Origin: an uncultured Oscillospiraceae bacterium
Lineage (GTDB): Bacteria > Bacillota > Clostridia > Oscillospirales > Oscillospiraceae
Assembly (NCBI GenBank): GCA_937915075.1
Contig: CALDMA010000046.1
Span: 1 to 13,348, forward strand
Direction of reading: 5' to 3'
DNA length: 13,348 nucleotides
The first letter of the stretch is position 1; every line of letters starts with the position of its first letter. The translations under genes and the position numbers were made by a program. The notes under the pieces were generated by a model. That model worked only from the letters and a program-made list of their open reading frames with translations. It made no database searches and had not been told where the DNA came from. Positions 5,900 through 12,093 of this stretch are shown here, piece by piece.

Positions 5900-7576
5900 T
5901 CAGCTCAGCGTGATGCCCGTGTAATAGAAATTCAGAATGTCGCGGTAGGTATAGCCCTGCTCCGCCATGGCAAACGCGCCCCACTGGCTCATGCCGACGT
6001 TGTGGCCCCAGCCCGAGCCGGAGAAGGTGAAGGTATTGCTTGTGTTCACGCTCTCGCGCTCGAGCGACTGCACGCCGCCTGCGGTGATGACGTAGGTATC
6101 CTTCGCGCCGGCATTGTTCGGTGCGACCGTGCCGTCGCCGTCGATCACATACAGCCCGCCCGTGCCGGTCACCGAGCTCTGCGCGTCGTTGACATAGTAG
6201 GTGCTCGCGTCGCCGCCGGTAACGGTGTAACGCATACTGCGCACGTTGATGTGGTCATACACGCCGTTGAGGAGCGTGCGGCACTTCTCGCGCCGCGCGG
6301 TGTAGCTGCCTCTGGTCCCCTCAAAGGTGATGGCAATGACGTTGCCCGTGTCGCTGTACTCGGACACATAGACGTTCTGCACCTGCCCGATGTCGGTATC
6401 GGCCTCGGACCTGAGCACCTCGCGCAGCTCGTCGCCGGTCGCGGTGAACGACCAGTAGTAGCGGGAGAAGCGCCACGCGACGCTCGCCTCGTAAGGGTCG
6501 AGCTTGCCCTGCAGATATGGCACCTCGCTGCCCCAGACGTTCTTGCAGCTCTCGCTCGCGCCGCCGTTGCAGGAGTAGTAGACCGCATTGGTCACCAGCT
6601 CGCCGTTGTAGTAGAGATAGACGCCGCGTGTCTCCTCCGCCGCCGCGTCGGAGCGCTCATTGGAGAGCGCCGCGCCGCGATACGCCTGACAGTCCACGGT
6701 CGAGCAGACGTCAAAGCCCGCGCTGCGGTGGCGTGTCTGAGCGGCAGCATAGGTGCGCGCGCAGACTGTCTGCGCCTTGAGCGCCTCGAGCGGCCAGTCG
6801 TTCGACATTTCCGCCGCAATGACGCACTTGACGTAATCTTCGATGTCCAGCACATTGATGACGCTGATGTAGCCGCCGGTCGTGCGCTGGTATTCAAAGC
6901 CGCCGTAATAGCGATAGCCGGAGAACCATGTCACCGTCTTCTCCCCGCTCACCGAGCGTGGACGGACACCGAGGCTGCGGAGGCCCGAGCAGTCGAACTC
7001 AAAAAGAACGGTGTCCGTATCCGTGACCGACACGACCACGCCGGTGCTGCTCGGCGTTACGATCTGCGCGCCGTAGGCCAGCACATCCGTTTCCGACAGC
7101 ACGCGCGCGGACTCATCATAGCTCGCGTGGTTGCCGACGCGCACACGATACTCCCCGTCGATGTAGGCGACGAAGCCCTTCGGGTAGCTCTGCGCCACCG
7201 CAAGCGCCTCCTCATAGCTGCCGAACGCCGTGAGCAGCTCGATGTGGTAGGCGCCGAGGATGGTGGAGTAATTCGTCGGCCGCGTCTCATAGCACACGCC
7301 GCCGGAAACGTAGGCGTTGCTGTCCACCGTAACGGTGATCTTCTGCTCGTCCGTCACGGCGAGCGGGACGAAGCTGCGGTCGGCGTCGTAATAGCCGAAC
7401 TCGTAACCGGAGCCGCTGAGCGTATCGTTGTAGTTTTGCAGCCGCGCCGTAAAAAGAGCGTCTGAGCCGTATTTTAAGCCGACCTTGAGCATAGTATTCT
7501 CTGTGGCCTGCGCGCCGACGCACAGCGTGAGCGCAAGCAGCAAGCTCAAGATGATCGTGTTCCGGAATCGTTTCAT
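5900..7576 (-). CDS. Secreted SpoIID/LytB-domain protein
   Basis: A 558-residue exported protein with a signal peptide at 1-24 (basic MKRFRN, hydrophobic core, AQA cleavage region). Residues 115-160 resemble a SPOR repeat (glycan binding). The SpoIID/LytB domain starts near 205, with AAEMSNDWPLEALKAQ (254-269), where E256 matches the catalytic Glu of SpoIID. C291 and C296 in CSTVDCQAY match the zinc-site cysteines of clostridial SpoIID. GWGHNVGMSQWGA (522-534) closes the domain. SpoIID is a lytic transglycosylase acting with SpoIIP and SpoIIM in engulfment. At 558 residues it is well above the 330-350 of classical SpoIID and has an insert of about 100 residues before the GWGH motif, so it may be a vegetative LytB-type enzyme. 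GGAGG lies 6 bases before the ATG, and queA follows after 16 bases. Confidence 0.9.
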   Translation of the reverse strand: MKRFRNTIILSLLLALTLCVGAQATENTMLKVGLKYGSDALFTARLQNYNDTLSGSGYEFGYYDADRSFVPLAVTDEQKITVTVDSNAYVSGGVCYETRPTNYSTILGAYHIELLTAFGSYEEALAVAQSYPKGFVAYIDGEYRVRVGNHASYDESARVLSETDVLAYGAQIVTPSSTGVVVSVTDTDTVLFEFDCSGLRSLGVRPRSVSGEKTVTWFSGYRYYGGFEYQRTTGGYISVINVLDIEDYVKCVIAAEMSNDWPLEALKAQTVCARTYAAAQTRHRSAGFDVCSTVDCQAYRGAALSNERSDAAAEETRGVYLYYNGELVTNAVYYSCNGGASESCKNVWGSEVPYLQGKLDPYEASVAWRFSRYYWSFTATGDELREVLRSEADTDIGQVQNVYVSEYSDTGNVIAITFEGTRGSYTARREKCRTLLNGVYDHINVRSMRYTVTGGDASTYYVNDAQSSVTGTGGLYVIDGDGTVAPNNAGAKDTYVITAGGVQSLERESVNTSNTFTFSGSGWGHNVGMSQWGAFAMAEQGYTYRDILNFYYTGITLS

Positions 7577-7614
7577 AGGGGTCCTCCATTGGCCGCATTT
7601 CCCTGCGTTTCTAC

Positions 7615-7643
7615 ATTATAGGATAAAATGCGCAAGGATTCAA
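7615..7643 (-). promoter_or_regulatory. Sigma-A promoter for the SpoIID-like gene and queA
   Basis: On the minus strand TTGAAT (7638-7643) and a consensus TATAAT (7615-7620) lie 17 bases apart, giving a leader of about 30 bases before the SpoIID-like ATG. This is a near-ideal vegetative promoter, which argues that the gene is not only expressed during sporulation. I found no comparably clear plus-strand promoter for dapA in the same gap. Confidence 0.8.
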
Positions 7644-7712
7644 GGAAAACCGTTCTTTTTCTCCCGGCAATATTTTCCACGCTGCTATCAAAAAAAGAGA
7701 GGAGCTTCCATC

Positions 7713-8600
7713 ATGTCCCAACCCTTATTCCGCGGCTCCGGCGTCGCGCTCGTGACGCCAATGACGCCCGACGGCGTCGACTTCCCCGCCCTCGAGCGGC
7801 TGATCGAATGGCATATCGCCTCCGGCACCGACGCGCTCATCCTCTGCGCGACGACCGGTGAGGGCGCGACGCTGACCTATGCCGAACGCGCCGAGATCAT
7901 CGAGCGGTCCGTCCGGCAGGTAAACGGCCGCATCCCCGCCATCGTCGGCACCGGCTCGAACAACACCGCCTCCGCCGCCGCGCTCTCACGCGAGGCCTGT
8001 GCAGCGGGCGCGGACGGCGTTCTGGTCGTCACGCCCTACTACAACAAGGCGACGCAGCGCGGGCTCGTGCGCCACTTCACCGCCGTCGCCGACGCTGTCG
8101 ACCGCCCGCTCATCGTCTACAACGTCCCCTCCCGCACCGGCGTGAGCTGCACCGCCGAGACCTACGCCACGCTCGCGCAGCACCCGAACATCGTCGGCGT
8201 TAAGGAGGCCTCCGGCGGCTTCGCCCTGATCCAAGAGACTCTTAATCTCTGCGGCGATGACTTCTCCATCTGGTCAGGCAACGACGAGGACACCGCCGCC
8301 GTCTGCGCGCTTGGCGGCGCGGGCGTGATCTCCGTCGCGGCAAACATCATCCCGCGTGAAATGCACAGGCTGGTGGAGCTGTGCCTTGATGACCGCATAT
8401 TGGAGGCAGGACGCGAGCAGCTTCGGCTCGCCCCACTCATCCGGGCACTCTTCTGTGAGGTCAATCCCATTCCGATCAAGACCGCGATGGCGCGCATGGG
8501 TCTGTGCAGCGATATTCTCCGCCTGCCACTGTGCGAAATGAGCGAGGAAAACCGCACGCGGCTCTTCGCCGCGATGGACGCCTGCGGCATAGACGTATGA
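7713..8600 (+). CDS. dapA: 4-hydroxy-tetrahydrodipicolinate synthase
   Basis: Condenses pyruvate with aspartate semialdehyde, the first committed step to diaminopimelate (for peptidoglycan) and lysine. The product also leads to dipicolinate in spores. The 295-residue TIM barrel has T47-T48 in CATTGEGATL, the VVTPYYNK motif (105-112), catalytic Y136 in VYNVPSRTG and the Schiff-base K164 in VGVKEASG. The start ATG at 7713 has GAGGAG 8 bases upstream and matches the usual family length. The open frame reaches much further upstream, but only through the divergent gene and the promoter gap. It is the only plus-strand gene here, divergent from the SpoIID-like gene and convergent with ispF. Confidence 0.97.
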   Translation: MSQPLFRGSGVALVTPMTPDGVDFPALERLIEWHIASGTDALILCATTGEGATLTYAERAEIIERSVRQVNGRIPAIVGTGSNNTASAAALSREACAAGADGVLVVTPYYNKATQRGLVRHFTAVADAVDRPLIVYNVPSRTGVSCTAETYATLAQHPNIVGVKEASGGFALIQETLNLCGDDFSIWSGNDEDTAAVCALGGAGVISVAANIIPREMHRLVELCLDDRILEAGREQLRLAPLIRALFCEVNPIPIKTAMARMGLCSDILRLPLCEMSEENRTRLFAAMDACGIDV

Positions 8601-8628
8601 AAAAAGGACGGCTCAGCCGTCCTTTTTT
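8600..8628. terminator. Bidirectional terminator between dapA and ispF
   Basis: A perfect 7-base-pair stem (GGACGGC, 8606-8612, with GCCGTCC, 8616-8622) and 3-base loop is flanked by six A (8600-8605) and six T (8623-8628). It works in both directions. Its last A lies in the dapA stop codon and its T-run overlaps the ispF stop codon, so the two genes are packed tail to tail. Confidence 0.93.
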
Positions 8629-9112
8629 ATCCTATTTTCTCAAGCAGCGCGACCGCGTGCGCCGCGATGCCAAGTCCTTCTCCGGTAAAGCCGAGCCCCT
8701 CCTCGGTCGTCGCCTTGACGCTGACGCAGAAAGCATCAAGCGCGAGCGCGCGGGCGAGATTTTCCCGCATCCGCTCACGGTAGGGCGCGAGCTTCGGAGC
8801 CTGCGCTAAAACCGTTGCGTCAAGGTTGACGACAGCATATCCCGCCTCGCGCAGCCGCTCCGCCACGCGCTCGAGCAGCAGGATGCTCGAGATCCCGGCG
8901 TAAGCCGCGTCCGTATCGGGAAAGAGCTTGCCGATATCGCCCAGCGCCGCCGCGCCGAGCAGAGCGTCCATGACCGCGTGCGTCAGCACGTCGGCGTCGC
9001 TGTGACCGAGCAGTCCCTTTTCATACGGCACCTCCACGCCGCCGAGGATGAGTTTTCGCCCCTCCGTCAGGCGGTGGACGTCATAGCCGTGTCCGATGCG
9101 CAGGCCAGTCAT
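8627..9112 (-). CDS. ispF: 2-C-methyl-D-erythritol 2,4-cyclodiphosphate synthase
   Basis: Cyclises CDP-methylerythritol phosphate to MEcPP in the MEP isoprenoid pathway. The 161-residue protein has metal ligands D11 and H13 in GHGYDVHRL, and H45 in DVLTHAVMDALLGA. Other family motifs are GHSDADVL (36-43), GDIGKLFPD (58-66) and KATTEEGLGFTGEGLGI (133-149). The start ATG at 9112 shares its bases with the TGA of ispD (ATGA overlap), which implies translational coupling. The longer open frame upstream runs through ispD in another phase and is not coding. The homotrimer normally acts directly downstream of IspD and IspE products. Confidence 0.97.
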   Translation of the reverse strand: MTGLRIGHGYDVHRLTEGRKLILGGVEVPYEKGLLGHSDADVLTHAVMDALLGAAALGDIGKLFPDTDAAYAGISSILLLERVAERLREAGYAVVNLDATVLAQAPKLAPYRERMRENLARALALDAFCVSVKATTEEGLGFTGEGLGIAAHAVALLEKIG

Positions 9113-9858
9113 TCCGTTTCCTCCCGTTCCTCCCGTCGGCGCAGGATCGCCTCCGCGACGATCAGGTCGAGCGGTGTGGTGATCTTGATGTTTTCCTCGT
9201 CGCCATCTGTCAAGTAGACCGCCTTGCCAAGGTGCTCTACCGCAGAACAATCGTCCGTCAGCGCCGCGCGAGCCGTCAGCGCGGATTGCAGCGCTGCTTT
9301 CAGAAGTCCGGCATCAAAAACCTGCGGTGTCTGCACGGCAAAAAGCGCGGAACGATCCGGCGTTTCTATCACGCGGCGATCCCTCGCGAGCTTGATGGTG
9401 TCGTGCACCGGCACAGCCGGCGCCGCGGCGGCGCAGACCGCTGCGCGCAGCACCACGGCATCAAACAGCTCCGGCGTCACGAGCGGACGCGCTCCGTCCT
9501 GGACCGCAAGCAGCTTCGCGTCGGCTCTCGCCTCCAGCGCCGCGCGCAGCACGGATTCCTGTCTTGTCGCGCCGCCTACGACCACCTTGACCGGCTTACG
9601 GATGCCGTAGGTCTTGCAGAGGTCCGCATAGGTCAGCAGGTCCTCCTCCCGCGCCGCGATCACGATCTCGTCCACGCTCTGCGCCGCGTCGACCGCGCGC
9701 AGCGTGTGCGCCAGCACCGGCACCCCGTCCAGCGGCAGCAGGAGCTTATTTTCGCCGCCCATCCGCTGCGAGCTGCCCGCCGCGGCAAGGATCGCCGTGC
9801 AGGTCGGACGAACGGCGGAAACGCCTTTGCCCAGCAGCCTCCCAAGCAGCTTTTTCAT
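9109..9858 (-). CDS. ispD: 2-C-methyl-D-erythritol 4-phosphate cytidylyltransferase
   Basis: Transfers CMP to MEP in the isoprenoid pathway. The 249-residue nucleotidyltransferase has the AILAAAGSSQRMGGENKLL signature (22-40, with R32 and K38), GGATRQESV (95-103), QDGARPLVT (120-128), VPVHDTIK (149-156), QTPQVF (176-181), TDDCSAVE (201-208) and NIKITTPLDL (223-232). It has a basic N-terminal extension of about 18 residues before the Rossmann strand. The start is ATG at 9858, overlapping the carD stop as ATGA. A shorter form starting later is possible, but no internal ATG fits as well. The C-terminus is highly charged (RRREEREETE). Gene order carD-ispD-ispF is known from other Firmicutes and from mycobacteria. 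Confidence 0.96.
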   Translation of the reverse strand: MKKLLGRLLGKGVSAVRPTCTAILAAAGSSQRMGGENKLLLPLDGVPVLAHTLRAVDAAQSVDEIVIAAREEDLLTYADLCKTYGIRKPVKVVVGGATRQESVLRAALEARADAKLLAVQDGARPLVTPELFDAVVLRAAVCAAAAPAVPVHDTIKLARDRRVIETPDRSALFAVQTPQVFDAGLLKAALQSALTARAALTDDCSAVEHLGKAVYLTDGDEENIKITTPLDLIVAEAILRRREEREETE

Positions 9859-10346
9859 GCGCTCTCCTCCGCCATCATGGCCGCATTGACACGCGCCTCC
9901 GCGTCGGCGTACTCTATATCCTCGGCCAGCACGATCTCCGAAAGCAGGATCTGTCTGGCGTTGTGCAGCATCTTGCGCTCACCGGTGGAAAGGCCGCGCT
10001 CGCCGTCTCGGTGCACCAGCGCCTTGATCACGCCCGCGACCTCCAGCAGGTCGCCGCTCTTGATGCGCTCCATATTCTCGCGGTAGCGGTGGTTCCAGTT
10101 CGTCGTCATGTCCACGCTCAGCTTCGGGATCTTCGCGAGCACGCGCTCGATCGTCTCCGCCGACGAGACCGCGCGAATCCCGATCATCTCGCTGTTCGCC
10201 GTCGGGATCTTGAGCGTCAGGCCGGAGACAGGCATCCGGAACACATAAAACCGGACAAGGTCCCTGCCGATCTTCTCGTCCACAATGCTTTCGATTACAC
10301 CGGCTCCGTGCATTGGATGCACAATCTTATCCCCTACGCAGAACAT
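9855..10346 (-). CDS. CarD family transcriptional regulator (CdnL-like)
   Basis: Binds the RNA polymerase beta subunit and stabilises the open complex at promoters, including rRNA promoters. The 163-residue protein has an N-terminal Tudor-like RNA polymerase interaction domain (about 1-60, VGDKIVHPMHGAGVI) and a helical DNA-binding domain (about 62-160). W84 in NWNHRYREN matches the Trp that wedges into the minor groove upstream of the -10 box in mycobacterial CarD. GLSTGERKML (118-127) is a typical family motif. The start ATG at 10346 has AGGAGG at good spacing. It leads the carD-ispD-ispF operon, with both junctions overlapping by four bases, so its level is tied to that of the isoprenoid enzymes. 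Confidence 0.95.
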   Translation of the reverse strand: MFCVGDKIVHPMHGAGVIESIVDEKIGRDLVRFYVFRMPVSGLTLKIPTANSEMIGIRAVSSAETIERVLAKIPKLSVDMTTNWNHRYRENMERIKSGDLLEVAGVIKALVHRDGERGLSTGERKMLHNARQILLSEIVLAEDIEYADAEARVNAAMMAEESA

Positions 10347-10423
10347 GACGCCCGCCTCCTGTCAAAAAATTTCATTCACACAACACAGAAAAAACGCAAA
10401 AGGGTCACTTTTCCTCTGTATAT

Positions 10424-10452
10424 AGTATAGCTCAAGTCTGAATATTTTTCAA
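10424..10452 (-). promoter_or_regulatory. Sigma-A promoter of carD-ispD-ispF
   Basis: On the minus strand TTGAAA (10447-10452) and TATACT (10424-10429) are separated by 17 bases, giving a leader of about 70 bases before carD. The start of that leader can pair imperfectly (ACAGAGGAAAA with TTTTTTCTGT, around 10386-10416). That may be a 5' hairpin of unknown role. Confidence 0.8.
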
Positions 10453-10505
10453 GTTTTTTCTGTCTCCTGCTCAAAAATTGACCTTGATCCCGCACTTACG
10501 ATAGG

Positions 10506-10532
10506 AAAAAGGACGGTCCTTTCGGACCGTCC
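10506..10532 (-). terminator. Terminator after the CoA-transferase gene
   Basis: A perfect 9-base-pair stem (GGACGGTCC, 10511-10519, with GGACCGTCC, 10524-10532) and 4-base loop is followed on the minus strand by five T (10506-10510). It lies 20 bases past the CoA-transferase stop and keeps that transcript apart from the carD operon. Confidence 0.92.
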
Positions 10533-10552
10533 TCTCGTATCAAACAACAGGC

Positions 10553-11893
10553 TTACTTGTTGCTTCTGCGCCAGATGTGCATCTTCTCCGCGTCGGCGAT
10601 GAGCTGCTCGCGGAAGTCGGGATGTGCCACGGAGATCAGCGCCTCGGCGCGTTCCCAGGTGGACAGGCCCTTGAGGTTGACCATGCCGTACTCGGTGACG
10701 ATATAGTGCGTGCAGGAGCGCGGATCGGTGCAGATGGAGCCGGGCGTCAGCGTGGGAACTATGCGGCTCTTGACCGTGCCGTCCTTGCCGGTGACGGTCG
10801 AGGACATGCAGATGAAGCTCTTGCCGCCCTTGGAAAGATATGCACCCATGGCGAAGTCAAGCTGACCGCCTGTGCCGGAGATGTGCTTGATGCCGGCGGA
10901 TTCGGCATTGACCTGGCCAAAAAGGTCGCAGTCGATGGCGTTGTTGATGGAAATGAAGTTGTCGATCTGCGAGATGACGTGAACATCGTTCGTGTAATCG
11001 ACCGGCGCGCCCATGACGTCCGGGTTGCGGTCCATGTAATCATAGAGCTTCTGCGTACCGGCGGCAAACGCGAAGACCTGGCGTCCCTTGTCGAGCTGCT
11101 TGTGCTTGCCGGTGATCTTGCCCACCATCGCCATATCCACAAAGCCGTCCACATACATCTCGGTGTGAACGGACAGGTCCTTGAGGTCGGACTGCGCGAT
11201 CATCGAGCCGATGGTGTTCGGCATACCGCCGATGCCAAGCTGCAGGCAGGCGCCGTTCGGGATCTGCGGCACGACGAGGTTCGCCACCGCGGTGTCGACC
11301 TCGGTCGGTGCGCCGCCCGCGCCGAGCTGCGCCACGGGCGGGTTCTCGCCCTCAACGACCATATCGACGTCGGCGATGTTGATCTCGCAGCCGTTCAGGC
11401 CATAGACCCACGGAAGATTCTCGTTGACCTCAACAATGACCGTCTTGGCGTTATCGAGCATATCCGCCAGATGCGAGCAGGCCAGCGCATAGCTGAAGTT
11501 GCCGTGCTTATCCATCGGCGTGACCTGGATCATCGCCACGTCCACCTTGGCGTTGCCGTCGCGATAAAAGCGCGGCAGCTCGCTGTAGCGCATGGGAGAG
11601 AAATAGCCCATGCCCTTGGCGATGATCTTGCGGTCGATGCCGCTGCAGTGCCAGGAATGCCAGGTGAAGTGCTCGCCGGCGTCCTCCGCCTTGCAGATCT
11701 CGGGCATCCACATCGTCACGCCGCCGCGGACCTTGACGTCGCGCAGCTCGCCCTGACGGGCGGCAAGCGCCTTGTCGAGCGTGTAGGGATGGTTCGTACA
11801 CCAGCCGTAATCGACCCAGTCGCCGCTTTTGACGGCCTTGACTGCCTCGGCGGCGGTGGTCAGCTTCTTCTGATAGAGTTCCTGAACGTTCAT
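10553..11893 (-). CDS. Butyryl-CoA:acetate-type CoA-transferase
   Basis: Family I CoA-transferase of the acetyl-CoA hydrolase/transferase superfamily, 446 residues. It moves CoA between acyl-CoA and acetate, most likely the last step of butyrate formation. The catalytic Glu is E245 in SVHTEMYVDG. The glycine-rich LGIGGMPNTIG (219-229) and GTGGQLDFAMGA (340-351) are conserved family segments. The N-terminus (SGDWVDYGW, 23-31) and overall length fit the butyryl-CoA:acetate and 4-hydroxybutyrate CoA-transferases; those two specificities are not safely separated by eye. The start ATG at 11893 has AGGAGG 9 bases upstream. It is a single-gene unit with its own terminator. A Rex-like site at the promoter would tie expression to the NADH/NAD ratio. 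Confidence 0.9.
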   Translation of the reverse strand: MNVQELYQKKLTTAAEAVKAVKSGDWVDYGWCTNHPYTLDKALAARQGELRDVKVRGGVTMWMPEICKAEDAGEHFTWHSWHCSGIDRKIIAKGMGYFSPMRYSELPRFYRDGNAKVDVAMIQVTPMDKHGNFSYALACSHLADMLDNAKTVIVEVNENLPWVYGLNGCEINIADVDMVVEGENPPVAQLGAGGAPTEVDTAVANLVVPQIPNGACLQLGIGGMPNTIGSMIAQSDLKDLSVHTEMYVDGFVDMAMVGKITGKHKQLDKGRQVFAFAAGTQKLYDYMDRNPDVMGAPVDYTNDVHVISQIDNFISINNAIDCDLFGQVNAESAGIKHISGTGGQLDFAMGAYLSKGGKSFICMSSTVTGKDGTVKSRIVPTLTPGSICTDPRSCTHYIVTEYGMVNLKGLSTWERAEALISVAHPDFREQLIADAEKMHIWRRSNK

Positions 11894-11930
11894 CGTTGGT
11901 CTCCTCCTGAATGAATATGGTAAAGGGGTC

Positions 11931-11948
11931 TTGTTAAAACTTTGTCAA
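11931..11948. promoter_or_regulatory. Candidate Rex operator
   Basis: The sequence TTGTTAA-AACT-TTGTCAA matches 12 of the 14 fixed positions of the Rex consensus TTGTTAA-N4-TTAACAA (left half perfect, right half 5 of 7). It starts at the predicted transcription start of the CoA-transferase gene, a position where a bound repressor would block initiation. Rex is known to control butyrate and other fermentation genes in Clostridia. The rex gene is not in this window. Confidence 0.5.
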
Positions 11949-11955
11949 CAGGAGT

Positions 11956-11984
11956 ATTTTACCACACATCTTCCCGCTTGAAAA
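11956..11984 (-). promoter_or_regulatory. Extended -10 promoter for the CoA-transferase
   Basis: On the minus strand TTTTCA (11979-11984) and TAAAAT (11956-11961) are 17 bases apart, and TGG directly precedes the -10 as an extended element. The predicted start near 11949 gives a leader of about 55 bases. The nearby TTGACA (11943-11948) has no matching -10 at proper distance and is better read as part of the Rex-like site. Confidence 0.6.
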
Positions 11985-12007
11985 GCCTAATTTCCGAAAG
12001 AACACAG

Positions 12008-12037
12008 AAAAAAGGACAGGCAAGGCTCCCTGCTGGT
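12008..12037 (-). terminator. Possible imperfect terminator after the recombinase
   Basis: On the minus strand an imperfect GC-rich stem (about 12016-12037) is followed by six T (12008-12013). It would stop transcription coming from the recombinase before the CoA-transferase promoter. The stem has two mismatches, so the call is weak. Confidence 0.35.
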
Positions 12038-12061
12038 AAGACAGTAAAATTTAATTTTCTT

Positions 12062-12093
12062 GGAACAGGCATGATCTCGGTCATGCCTGTTCC
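12062..12093. repeat. 13-base inverted repeat over the recombinase stop codon
   Basis: Arms 12062-12074 (GGAACAGGCATGA) and 12081-12093 are exact inverse copies with a 6-base loop. The TGA stop of the recombinase lies inside the right arm. On the minus strand an A/T-rich stretch follows but without a clean T-run. It may be a weak terminator or may mark the element end. Confidence 0.7.

Noticed and set aside
5885..7465. Long plus-strand open frame of 526 codons
   Set aside because: It is antisense to the SpoIID-like gene, arises from GC-rich codon bias, and shows no recognisable domain or binding site.
7485..7712. N-terminal extension of dapA
   Set aside because: It overlaps the start of the divergent SpoIID-like gene and its consensus promoter. 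ATG 7713 with GAGGAG matches the family start.
10577..11914. Long plus-strand open frame opposite the CoA-transferase
   Set aside because: It mirrors the conserved enzyme codon by codon. The low-complexity, Arg/His/Asp-rich product has no domain.
11943..11948. TTGACA as the -35 of the CoA-transferase promoter
   Set aside because: No acceptable -10 lies 16 to 18 bases downstream. The bases fit better as half of the Rex-like site.
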